From: Glandiceps talaboti
Lineage: Eukaryota; Hemichordata; Enteropneusta; Spengelidae
DNA: 64,000 bases
Direction of reading: 5' to 3'
NCBI RefSeq assembly: GCF_964340395.1
Contig: NC_135549.1
Location: 19,679,342 to 19,743,341, forward strand
The stretch's first letter is position 1. Each line of letters begins with the position of its first letter. The position numbers and the translations under genes were made by a program. The notes under the pieces were generated by a model. The model had not been told where the DNA came from, searched no databases, and worked only from the letters and a program-made list of their open reading frames with translations. Below are positions 44,241-55,553 of the stretch, in pieces.

Positions 44241-46186
44241 AATCACGAACCTTACTAAGTTCTACAAAGTTTGAGGCACTTTCAAATAATACATGATACT
44301 GTCAATGAAACACTGACAGTACATGACGATATTTCATTATATTCCTGCATGTGTAGTTCTTAGAAAATGTTCATACATAGCACATAAACTTGAAGATGAG
44401 CCCCTGAGTTGTAAATACTGGTGTTATAGTCCATCCAATTTGAAAGGTGTTGAATAACTATGACAGCTTTGTTCATGAACATTTCCGTGAAAGTAAACCC
44501 AGGTATTACATTTTCTGTAGAACACAAGAATCCGTGTGCCATTACATGATTTCAGGACAGCAGGTTTCAAACAAACAACATTCTGAATTTTTTCTTCAAT
44601 CAGGGACTTCATTTGGCAACTTGAATATTCAAGGAAAGCTTACGAGACGAATTCAAATATGTGTATTTGCGTTGATTGCTATGTTGTCTGTCAATCACAC
44701 AATACTTGCCTATTTCAAGACACAGATGTACTGTTGCAATAGCGGTCCTCATTTCAGACATTGAAACACTCTAACCCCTGAGCAAGTAAGCCAAAATGTA
44801 AATGTGCAAGCCTCATAACTTCATTCCAAGGATTTCGTTTTGAACGTTGGTACATACTACAGATGCATAGTGACATACAGAAACAATTCATCATGATCAT
44901 ACATGTATGTACAGCTAGATGTACATACCTCAATCCTCAAACTGTCCCGATTTTCGGGTAGACAACGTTTGATTGTTTACATTTTGCGAGAATTAACGCT
45001 TTAAATATTATAGTTTAACGCATCGTCTCGAAGGCCATTCAGACTGGAAGTACATGCTGTAAATTTAGCATTAGTGGTATTTAATATGGTGATGTTACAA
45101 GGAATGGCTAATGGCAGCAGCAACCATTTTCATCGCGGTTGGTGTGTTAGAAGTGACACTTACAAGTAGTGGAGGTCACGTGTGTGACTTTGATCTGGAT
45201 ATGACTCGACTACTTGCACATATAGGGGTGACGTCATAACATTTGGTTAATGTTGGTTATTTAGTTATGCTGCAATTTGGCTTTTTGTTGTCTTATTCAC
45301 TGTTGACATCCCACTTAAGTTATTATGTGTTCAATTATGTGTCCTCATTGCACAATACTTCAAGGTATGAATGTGTATGTAAAGCTTTTCAAATAACTTA
45401 GAAAATAAGTGTCAAAACAGATGTACAGATGGCAATACGTTTCAACGTCTCATACAATCTTGACAGAATCTCTGTCGTGGAACACACATAGAGATACGCA
45501 TACGGTAACACAATATGTTTGCAACACTCTCTTTGGTCTGCAATATGTTTCCGACAGGCTGTCAATTTAAAGTATCGGCTTCCTATATATAGACGTTTTT
45601 TGATCGATGGAAACCCCGAGTGATATTGGTTTACGCTAAAAAATGCGCACTTCGTAATTAATACATCACCCCATTTGCTTCAATTTTGAAATATTGTCAA
45701 CTATGAAACATTTGTTCACTAAAAAAAACAAGATTGATCCAAAAAATTATGTTATTTTCATCATAAATCTTTCATGGTGAAGGAGATTATCATGATAAAT
45801 TATCTTGGTCTCAATCCATATAAATTGTAGGCGACTGTATGATGTATGGTTGTGCAGAGAATTTAAATCGCCATCATAAACGATTGTCATTCTATCTTGT
45901 TTAAAAACACTGAACAGTTAAGCCACATAAATATTTAATGGTGGGGTCAGGACAGTGTCAGATAGCAGCACTAGAAATAGCAACTATACTTCAAGCTAAC
46001 GCAAAACATTCACATTACCCTTGAAAATTATTTAAATGTATACATTAATTCAGCCCCCCCCCCCCCGTAAAACAATCTATGAAATGATGAAACTTTAACG
46101 ATTCACATATCTTCAAAATGTGGTGTAAACAATTCTGCAATTGCTGTAAGGAAGAGTTATTTGAATTCTAGAGTCAAACATGGAGT
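44241..46186. other. No gene recognised
   Basis: A 105-codon plus-strand frame (44447-44764) lacks features. A CRE, TGACGTCA, is at 45229-45236 and a C13 run at about 46053-46066. Confidence 0.45.
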
Positions 46187-46548
46187 CATAATGGGCTAAT
46201 GGTTAGAGTGACAGGCTTGGAATCTGCAGGTTGCAGGTTCGAGCCCAATCGATGGCGTTTGTTTCTGAGTGGCTAAAGTCATTGGACAAAGATTTGAACC
46301 ATGCCTGCGCCTCAGTGAACCCAGCTGTATAATTGGTAACCTGGTAGGATAGAGGTTGCAATGTGAATGCTTTAATCCTATGTGCTTATAAAGGCTGCAA
46401 TGGATTATATTTTCACCAGGGAGTTGAGGAAGTATAAAGGGCTGTTGTGTCGCTATGGATCCGAGCCAGGGTTAATAATTGTAAAGCGCTTTGAGCACCC
46501 AGACTGGGTGGGAAAGCGCTATATAAGAACCAACATTATTATTATTAC
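46187..46548 (+). mobile_element. tRNA-derived SINE with L2-type 3' tail
   Basis: The head has TGGGCTAATGGTTAGAGTGA (about 46192-46211) as A box and GGTTCGAGCCC (46236-46246) as B box. The ~250-bp body is followed by GTAAAGCGCTTTGAGCAC (46480-46497) and GGGAAAGCGCTATATAAG (46510-46527), the stem-loop 3' end typical of L2-type LINEs and the SINEs that borrow their machinery, then an ATT-repeat tail (46535-46548). It lies 1.35 kb upstream of the GPCR coding exon. Confidence 0.85.
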
Positions 46549-46550
46549 AT

Positions 46551-47880
46551 CATCATTATACTATACATCATTTACTACAAGCCAAAAAAATGTCCAATTA
46601 ATATGTGAACGTTTTGTGTTTTAAACAACTGTAATGTAAACAATGGATCATTAAGATGTCAAAGGAGAGTTAAAATACAAGTCAATACCCAATTTATTCA
46701 TCAGATACACACGCATCGATGATAGAGAGAGCGAGAGTGTGTGTGTGCTGAGCGATATTGGTTTCAGATAGCGCCATACAACAAAGGGTTTAAACGTAAT
46801 AAGAGGACATATTGATAATAGTCGAAAGTGCCTAACAAAAGCAAGATATGATTTTAAAATACATCTTCATCCAATGTAATTCTACTGATATTACAGATCG
46901 ATAGGAAATACAATACCTCATTTACGCAACAGAACATTCTATGGCGTATTAATAGGAAACCTCTGCCTTCTAACAATACATGTTTGGAATATAAAACACG
47001 TTATATAATATTATGACTCATTACTAGGATCACCGATTTTTCGAGTGGAAATTACTTGGATTATGTACTAGGCAAAAGAACTCTACAAATTGGATTTTAC
47101 TGGGAAATTCCATATTCTGCTGTAAGGTATTTTGCTAAACGCTATACTCAATATGCTACATGCTGTTCGTATTGTTGACTAAACGCTGAGGCTAAATTAC
47201 TTTCATTGGTATTCATTGTGCTAACGACCATAAATATGCGAAGATGTATAATAAGTTTCCGATGGAAAGTTGCTTGGGTGTTCTTCCATGTTTAAGCTTA
47301 ATAGTAATGTTTTCAAGCAAGCGTTTTAAGATAAAATACAAGACGAGTGTGTTATACACACGTGTTTTGTACTACGATGGTTGTATTCGGGCAATGAGAC
47401 TGGCCATTATTTACTCTGTTCACACCATTTCGAGTGCATTTACTATCAAAGTATGACAGATCTGTTGTGTAAACCTACTTCATAGATACGCGCACGTATT
47501 AAACCAGGCAAAAACGTTTCCAAGGCTGCAGACAAAGATTATCATAAATTACGACTTTCTCTTCTCAGACATACTCCTACAGGGGGCGTAATTGCATCGC
47601 TGGTCCCTGTCACAATATCTCAACTAATGTATGCGAGAGATAATTATGCATGCAACCCTATCTTATATTCATAGGATATGCTTATTTTCATTCAACTGGT
47701 TTTCGCTCGAGAGAGTACCGTCTTGTTATAACGTACCAAAAGCCGTACTGTTCCACTGCCACTGTTTCATTTTCTGAGTCACTGGCAAGTACATTTGTAT
47801 ACATTCTCCAGTTGTTTTCTCCTACAGTTTGCAAGACACAAGTGTGTGATTTAAACAACTATCAATATTCAGTTCTGTTT
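46551..47880. other. 5' flank and likely intron of the GPCR gene; nothing else recognised
   Basis: About 1.3 kb between the SINE and the GPCR exon. Open frames here (70-82 codons) have no recognisable domains; the one at 47650-47898 simply runs into the acceptor tract in a different frame. The stretch probably contains intron sequence and perhaps the first exon, but no convincing promoter can be pointed to. Confidence 0.4.
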
Positions 47881-47898
47881 TTTTCTTTTCCTCTGTAG
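47881..47898 (+). other. Splice acceptor in front of the GPCR coding exon
   Basis: A long pyrimidine tract (T/C-rich from about 47875) ends in CTCTGTAG, with the AG at 47897-47898, seven bases before the first ATG at 47906. This is a textbook 3' splice site. It implies that the gene has at least one upstream, probably non-coding, exon joined to this large coding exon. The upstream exon cannot be located by eye. Confidence 0.75.
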
Positions 47899-47905
47899 GT
47901 TTGTC

Positions 47906-49111
47906 ATGACCATGGAGATCGCCAACATATCAACTAACTTACCGGGTTATAACATCGCAATGACAAGATTCCCCAATCTTACCAGATCTGATTATCCGGA
48001 TGAAATTATGTTGTACACAGGTTCGGAATTGAATAGGGTCTTGAACTCTACAGTTTCACCAAACGTAACACCACCATTCACGAGGTACATGCCATCCGCT
48101 AGTTGCCACATAGACAACTTCATCGGGTTTTATTGTCGGACCATACTCAGTGTTATAGCTCTGATTGGAAATATTTCCTTCGTATTTGTTGTCTCACGTG
48201 TACGAGCTATGCGTACAATACCGAATTTTCATTTCATCAATTTAGCAGCAACGGACATTGTGTATATTCTAACAGAACTTGCCTACTTGACCATTTTTCG
48301 GCTTATACTCGACGGATCATTTTCACTAGAAACGACACAAGTGATCGGCAGTGCTTTCTCAAAGCTCTGGATTTTTATCACGCCGGCGTTTCTCGTTACG
48401 GCGCTGCTGACGATTACTCTTATCAGCATTGAACGCTATATAGCTGTGTGCCATCCATTTAAAGCTAATTTGCTAAACCTGAGAAGCAGGAAACGCGTCA
48501 TCGTTCTCATGACTAGTACATGGATAATGGGACTAGCCATCGGTGCCTTTGCTCTCTATACAAACTACTACCAGATGGGTACAGCAGCAGTTGTTGCCTA
48601 CCTAACTGTGTTCAGTTGTTTCACGGCACTGCCTGTCTGCATAGTTGTCGCGTGTTACGGACTGGTTGTAGCAAATGTTATATTGATGAAACGTCCGAAT
48701 AGTCAACGTGGGCGAAGAGGTAATGGCAAAATGCGTTCCTCTCGATCTAGTAAAGAAGAAAGAAATGTTCTCATTCTCTGTGTTGCAATCACCCTATTGT
48801 TCTTTCTATGCTTTGCGCCATTAGCTGCAACCCAAATGATTGCCACAATATCAATTATTACACAAGACACGGCAATTCAACATGACACCCTGGCATGTCT
48901 GCAGACAGTTCAGACCATGCTGCAACTCGTGCATCTCGCAATAAGTCCCTTACTTTACAACGTCGGGAGTAAAATAAGACGGAAGGCATTTCGACGAGCA
49001 TTCTACGGTAAACGAATCAGATTTGCCAAGAGCAATGGTTCAAACCGACTTAAGCTTGGAGGGAGCCTGTGCAGTAGCACGCGGGCATCGACTAGAACAT
49101 CTGAAGTTTGA
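47906..49111 (+). CDS. Class A (rhodopsin-like) peptide-type GPCR, orphan, TRHR/NMUR/GHSR-like
   Basis: A 401-residue seven-helix receptor, expected at the plasma membrane and to signal through G proteins. Seen: a ~70-residue extracellular N-terminus without signal peptide but with N-glycosylation sequons at N7, N24, N47 and N53; GN in TM1 (88-89); LAATD in TM2 (113-117); ERY at 176-178 ending TM3; W206 in TM4; P243 in TM5; FxxCxxP in TM6 (299-305); SPLLY in TM7 (347-351), where Asn or Asp is usual at the first position; then a basic helix 8 (354-366). ICL3 (262-286) is Arg/Lys-rich. The Ser/Thr-rich tail has C389, a possible palmitoylation site, and ends TSEV, a class I PDZ-type end. ERYIAVCHPFKA and LLYNVGSK resemble the thyrotropin-releasing hormone, neuromedin U and ghrelin receptor group; the ligand cannot be predicted. 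Odd: position 3.25 is S152 and ECL2 has no Cys, so the standard disulfide is missing. Met3 (ACCATGG context) may be the true start. No frame damage. Confidence 0.93.
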   Translation: MTMEIANISTNLPGYNIAMTRFPNLTRSDYPDEIMLYTGSELNRVLNSTVSPNVTPPFTRYMPSASCHIDNFIGFYCRTILSVIALIGNISFVFVVSRVRAMRTIPNFHFINLAATDIVYILTELAYLTIFRLILDGSFSLETTQVIGSAFSKLWIFITPAFLVTALLTITLISIERYIAVCHPFKANLLNLRSRKRVIVLMTSTWIMGLAIGAFALYTNYYQMGTAAVVAYLTVFSCFTALPVCIVVACYGLVVANVILMKRPNSQRGRRGNGKMRSSRSSKEERNVLILCVAITLLFFLCFAPLAATQMIATISIITQDTAIQHDTLACLQTVQTMLQLVHLAISPLLYNVGSKIRRKAFRRAFYGKRIRFAKSNGSNRLKLGGSLCSSTRASTRTSEV

Positions 49112-49275
49112 TGACTGAACAAAGGGGAGGGAAACACCGAAATCATGTGGTGTCCAACGTACAGAGATTGCTGTTCGAAACGTTAACTGTTATCGGACAG
49201 GATAAGGTAGAGACCAGACTTCTACTTTAAAAAAATACCATTTCCAACATCTACATTATGTTTAAATTTAAATTT

Positions 49276-49281
49276 AATAAA
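49276..49281 (+). promoter_or_regulatory. Polyadenylation signal AATAAA for the GPCR gene
   Basis: The first canonical AATAAA downstream of the GPCR stop codon, 165 bp after it, in an AT-rich stretch. It is a plausible end for a short 3' UTR. Further AATAAA-like hexamers lie near 49567 and 49690, so longer isoforms are possible. Confidence 0.5.
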
Positions 49282-51434
49282 TGATATTCAACTAAATTAT
49301 GTACATACGGTCTTTGACAAATCTACCATTCATTATTACTATTCATCACTACAAAACCTGCCTTTACGCTTGAGAGATCAGGAGTTATACTCAAGAGAAT
49401 GGAACTAGTCATTTTAAGAGCTTCTTTAAACTCATTTATTGCCTTGGTAGGAGATATAATTTGAATCGGTCATTAAGCAAAGTAATAGCTGTCACTAGTA
49501 GTTATGTTTTGTGAAAACCTCTGCGACAATTCCTTAATTGTGCAGTCTTGACGTCATGTGGGTAAAAATAAAACTCACTGGAATATTCGATCTTAGAATT
49601 CTTTTTGGAATTTAGCTAATTGATTAAGTAAATGGTAGTATGTTGGATGCTAATTTTAAGCACAAATGCGTATATCTTTGAACAAGTTAAATAAATTTAA
49701 TTTAGGGGGAAACATGTAATTGACGTCATGTACCTACCGACAGTTCGTGTACTCATGGTGAATATCTAGAAATCCAGGTTTGCGCATAAATCTATCAAAT
49801 CACATATACATTGATATCACATCGAAGGTCAAAAGGCCAGCAGTGATGTCTGTATAAATTCTTTTGTGAGCAATGACAGTATTTAGTCAAGTATTTAGGG
49901 CGGTTGCTTAATACAACAATATATGAAGTTCGTTTTACGTGGTTTTGGTTACCGGCTATAGGAACCATGTGCTGTATTTTTTTTTGTTGGAGTATATGAT
50001 TGAGCCCCCGCACTATAATGTGATGGCGAACCCATAACTTCTTCACATAGCTTTGATTGAACCGCCGGATGGTAAAAAAAATAAGTTTTATGCTTAACTT
50101 TAGATGTTTTGATTAAGTAAGTTAATAATTACCACAAATACGCATGGCTATGTCAGGTGGTTGTTCTTAGAATTCAATGCGCGTGTAATTAAAATTATAG
50201 TAAATTAAATGATTATAACATATACGTCTTAATTTTAATCAATTGACACAAATGTAATGCTTCTACCAAAATTCAGGATTAAATTGTGATATATTACTCT
50301 ATTCGATATTACTTGCTATTCTTTCTCAGCTTTGTTTTGTGAACGTTCAATAGACCAACATTAAAATAGAGCGTTTTACACGTAACAACTACCTGATTAT
50401 TTCAGACAGAATGCACTCTTAATGCATACCAATGAGTTGATCGGCATACAGTGTAACCGCTAGGTTAGTTGTTACATTACATTGTAAACATACACGTACA
50501 TAAAACACAAGAATTATATTATCGTTATAGCGTTATCGTTTTTTGGATGTCCAATATTGGTATTTGTAAATCGTTGACCTTTTTTTTCTTTAACTTCAGA
50601 TGAAATGTTGTCTGTAACATCCTCAAGTCTAGTCAAGCCCAAAGTGAATTATTTGCATAAACATGACAAGAACCAAATTCCCCTTAATCCTGCGAGATTG
50701 AAGTATATTATTTTAATGTAGTATCTGAAAAAAAAACGATTTGCTATGTTATGTTTCCTTGATTAGGAGCCGTTCAATTCATTTATATCGCCGTCCACTG
50801 CACAAAGGGTAATTCCAAAGCACAAATGTAATGTAAGTAAATTCACGTATTTACAATTTACAAGGACATCAAGAACAGTTCATATGGAATTACAAACGCT
50901 TTGTTCTGTAAATAGCTGTTTTGCATATTATATATGTTTTGGAAATCGGTGTCTAGGCAGGATTGTTTGTCGCGTGATTCAGATAGGATTTTTTACATTT
51001 GTGCGAAGCTTGTGATCTAATCGTAACCTCGATCGAAATATGTGTGTCATTGCTCAAACAGAATTTGACAAATGTGGTTACCGTATTTACAGATTTCTAT
51101 TTTGAACGGTTTCGTATCATAAAAAAGGAACTGAATTATCACTGCCAACTGTTACTTATGCGGTTTTCAAGGATAATAACTGCACACAAGCATCTGTCAA
51201 ATATCTGTTTATTTTTAAACAGCGTAGATTTGGTAATATTGCGCTTGCGTAAGTTTCATTGTAACGGAAATACAACAGTCGCACACTTCTATGATGGTGG
51301 CGATAGACGATAACTGCCTTTCAGCGACAATGATGCATAATCTTGATCTGACAACTTTAAAATGGTTTGCTCTGTAGCATGCACATGTTATCACATATTA
51401 TAACTATCGTTATTATGTTTGGCTACACACACAC

Positions 51435-51435
<1 letters not shown>
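49282..51435. other. 3' flank of the GPCR gene; nothing else recognised
   Basis: Two TGACGTCATGT sites occur at 49549 and 49721. Otherwise AT-rich without coding evidence; a 104-codon frame at 50999-51313 shows no domain. Confidence 0.45.

Positions 51436-51522
<87 letters not shown>
51436..51522. repeat. (TA)n microsatellite
   Basis: About 43 TA units following a short (CA)n stretch. Confidence 0.97.
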
Positions 51523-51524
<2 letters not shown>

Positions 51525-51785
51525 TTAAATATATGACAGGAAACTTTATGAAATATGTGTTGTAACCAATGGTGATTTAAATGCTTAATATAATTCTTTA
51601 TGGATTTGTGTCTTGAATTAAAATATACTTTCATAACAAGGTCAAATATATAATATTTTCGCGATTACTCTATCACTGTCATTTACCGTTTAACCCTGTG
51701 CTCAAGATTTGCATTTAAATAAAGGAACATTGTACACACTTATGTATCATTGTACTCTATGACTTAAGAAAATGATTAAATGTGG

Positions 51786-52144
51786 TTAAAGTGGCCATAT
51801 GGATGAGGATGTGGTAGTTATTTTGGGTTTCCTATTTATAAAAAAAAAATTGTTATCATGGCTTTCTACTTTAAAAATCAATGTTGAATATCATTGGCTA
51901 TTAAGGCTTGTGTTTGTAACTCAATACATTGCAAAAAGCTAAACAATCAGTGACAAGTTTGTTATTTTATGTATAATAACAAACATGTTACACGTTCATT
52001 AATTACTTGCCAATTTTTTAGTTACAAGCAGTGACTTGAAAGATTTGTTTCACATTGATTTTTCAAGTAGAAAGCCATGTGATAAATTTGTTTTATAAAG
52101 TATTAATCCAAAAGTAATAATCCTCATCCCTATGGCCTCTTCAA
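51786..52144. mobile_element. TTAA-type MITE, complete but diverged copy
   Basis: Left end TTAAAGTGGCCATATGGATG (51786-51805); right end complement of ATGGCCTCTTCAA (52132-52144), in which the TTAA has become TCAA. The arms meet near 51965 at TTTGTTATTTTATGTATAATAACAAA-type symmetry. The length (359 bp) matches the 35-kb copy (353 bp). More mismatches between arms suggest an older insertion. Confidence 0.82.
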
Positions 52145-54276
52145 ACGTTTTGTACGACATTGAATGAATGTTTGTTTTATATTTTGTTTGACGAGTTACA
52201 AGATCACTGCTTTTTTAAAAAATACTTCTCACTGACGTAACAATTGTGTTCATTGTCTAAGATAACGCCAAATCGTCCTGGTATTAAAACTGGTTCGTCT
52301 GATAACATTGATCGATAATCATGCAAATATATAATGCTGTAGTTCCACTCAAGCGGACTCATATGTCGCCACCCAGCCTCTTCTTTAGCGATGTTTCCTA
52401 AGAGCCAAAGGATTGAATCAGTTTTAATGAATGTTGAAGAGACTGTACTTAATAATAAAACAGTGGTCCTGGTTGTACTATACATATGGGAGCACGGTGT
52501 GGTTATAAGTATATATTTATATCGTATGCAAAACAACATGATTCGTCACTAGTTCTCCAAGTCTGTGAGGAGCTTATCTGTATTACAGTTAAAAGTTGCA
52601 CTAGCTGCAACTGGGAATACTTTTTGAAAATGTTCTGTTAACTTAGGTACATTATAACTGTCTCTTAATAGAGTACACCTAGAAAGGTTCTGCATCATTT
52701 ATTGTTTTGTAGCTGTATACACGAACAATCAAATCAAATTGGTGGGTCCTTACCAAAAGGTCAACTCCCTAATGGCGATATGTTAACATATTAATAAAAA
52801 GCGTTTGCTCAAAATGTCAACTTGCCACCAAACTACCTAAGGATTTATCCACCACTAACTATCGGATATAAGGGGCTTTTTATAAGTGACTGCCCAATAT
52901 ATAGTAAATCTATCTTTATTTCATGAAAAGAAAAGGTCCCAGTTGCGACTAGTGAAGAATTAAGCTATGCTAACAATAACAGCACAAGTACTAGTGGCGT
53001 AGAAAAAGAACATTGCATTTTGTATCAAGAAAATCTCGTGTTCATAGTTTGCTTTCTCATACAATATAAATCTATTACATATAAACCATACGAATCGACA
53101 GCCATTGATTTCAATAACCACAGCCAAATGACACCGTCTACTCATGAACTGTCAGAATCAATCCAATGTAACAACCAAAACGTTTGTTTTTTAAAAAGAG
53201 ACTGATTGGTTTTTACATATATGAAGTAATGACATTTTGTTTGTAAAATTCCCATACTGATCACCAGACCATGTGAACTCGATTACAATATAACAATTGC
53301 CTGCACATAGAGGATTCCTGAAAAAAATGGCCATTGCCTTAATGCCTCGAAATTCGGTTCTTTGAAATCTGGGGAGATCAGACATTTGTTTTCCCCACAT
53401 AAATTGTTGTTATTTCTCGAGAGAAATTAAAGCCATGCCGAAAACACCTAGAAATAATACAGGTTTCAGAAGATGTTACATGTTATAGCTAAGACCAGGT
53501 GATTTACAAAAGGAGGGTGGTACTTAGGTGAGCATTAAGCCCGTGTCTGTGTCACACTGAGCTCAACAGCCTGATAGAAATATTGTATTGGTAGAAAAAG
53601 AGAACCGCTTCTGTGTATGCTGATAACACATGACGTGTTAATATACAGGACAAGTGTAACTCTACTATAATGGCGTTTCAGTAAGTACTTACAAGCTGAC
53701 GTGTTTTCCTGAAAGCATGACTTCCGCAAACACTCTAGGAGGTTGCCTAAGTTATTTTGTATACTCAATAAAATAAGGTGTGGAATAGAATGCAACTATG
53801 ATCATTTTATATCTTTATACCTATGAGTACTCCTGTAAACGATCTAGAATAAGAGACATGATTGTTAAAACATATATCGACTGCTCTCCAATAATAAAGA
53901 TAACGCACATGCTACTGGCGAGGTTTGATAAATTGGCGCATATGAAGTGAAAGTGTACGTCCAAAACAGCAACCGGGCCATCATTAACTGAAAATAGGTA
54001 AGATAGTCTAGGCCAGATTTCAGAAAATGTTGCTAGAAAATGACCCTGTAGACATTTTGGAGTACACATTGGAAGACAATTTCGTGGAAAATTTGATGGC
54101 GCCGAATCCAAATCTTGATATTTTACACTCAAAGTTTGCATAAATTGTTCTATTCTTAAAAGGGATATAACCTAATATATAATGATTGCATAATGTTTGT
54201 AGATTACATTATTACAATAGAGGAGTATAGACTATGGCCATGGACTACATTTACATAAAACGTATTCTGTAAGTAA

Positions 54277-54303
54277 AATAAAGAAGTATTATACTTCTTT
54301 ATT
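54277..54303. terminator. 27-bp perfect palindrome with AATAAA on both strands
   Basis: AATAAAGAAGTAT, a single T, then ATACTTCTTTATT. Each strand reads AATAAA at its 5' end, so the site could act as a bidirectional polyadenylation signal if transcription reaches it. No flanking gene is recognised. Confidence 0.3.
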
Positions 54304-55181
54304 CGTGAAATTAAAGACGTCTGCCACGCCACAAAAATATATATATATTTTATATTTTCTTCTATAAACTGCTGGTTCTGGGGAGTTATTCCATATCATA
54401 ACGCCACGTACATTACACACCAATGACATGCACTATCTAAACAATTAATAGTCATGACTATGCATCCAAAGATAATAAGCACTATGCAGTAATGCATATT
54501 AATTGTTCATCTAATACAGATGCATGTCTGGTGACTCTCATGACGTAACTCTGGCAACTGCTAGGACATTAGATGTGAAAGAAGGTTTCTTTTGGTGTTT
54601 CTTGATTCTTTCGTGGCATTCATGCGAAGTGATGTGTCTATCCAGAAAACAATGGTTTGCGAAAATGCCAGCATTTCCTTGGGTGGTATTCCCTTTTAAA
54701 ACCATGTTGATGTATCATAACCTTTAATTGTGAAATATATATGACAGTAAGTTAGTAATTAAGTCGAAGTTTTATTCTCCATTTCTGAATCACAGGTTTT
54801 CTCACTATTTGATTGCATATGAGCATCCTTTACATGTATTTATAATGGGTATAACATACATGGCATGTATAATAAAAACAAAATGAACATACTTGATAAG
54901 GAATACACCCGATATGGGCCAAGACAATTAGTTCTTCGGAGGCAAACGGTTGTTTGTGGTCACTGCGCACTTTTTCCAGCTATATATAACGTAAATAATG
55001 TATTATGCCCTGACGCTTTTGCGTCATTTGTCTCAATCTCTTCCAAACCACGTTACAACCAAGCTGTACGTAATAAATATTGTTTCACTTTACCTTCAAG
55101 CAATTTACATACGCTGAAATAGGATACAATTTACAACCTTTACTTGCAAGGTTAAGGGAACTTACATAATTTGTAGCAAAA

Positions 55182-55208
55182 GGGGGGGGGGCTAGGGACT
55201 CAATGGGG
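55182..55208 (+). other. G-quadruplex-capable tract
   Basis: A run of ten G (55182-55191), GGG (55195-55197) and GGGG (55205-55208), with further GGGG at about 55222. This meets the usual four-tract, loop 1-7 pattern by splitting the G10 run. Confidence 0.5.
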
Positions 55209-55525
55209 CACGACAAGATTAGGGGTGCGAATGGGACATAACAATTCGGAAGGTCCGAAAAGGAGCGGGTGCACAAAATATTTTGTCTATGATTTGAACA
55301 AAATTAAACCTCGGAAACGGTCGTTTACCGAGTTCAGTTTCTGCACACAGTCAAGAATGAATTAGAAATCACGTTGGCTAGGTATCTCCAATTATAGTTT
55401 ACAGCCCAATTTGAGACCACTCCATGCAAAGCCAACGTCTTATTTAGTATGGACGCTGAGGTCAAGTTGCAACTGATATGTTAACTTAGTGTTACATGCA
55501 ATTGGAAATCTCAAGAATACGTAAA

Positions 55526-55553
55526 GTGTGTGTGTGTGTGTGTGTGGGGGGGG
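55526..55553 (+). repeat. (GT)n plus G-run
   Basis: Ten GT units followed by eight G. Confidence 0.9.

Noticed and set aside
48103-48702. Additional frames inside the GPCR exon
   Set aside because: Out-of-frame shadows of the 401-codon receptor.
52204-52539. 111-codon minus-strand frame beside the MITE
   Set aside because: No motif, splice signal or TE-protein resemblance that I could defend.
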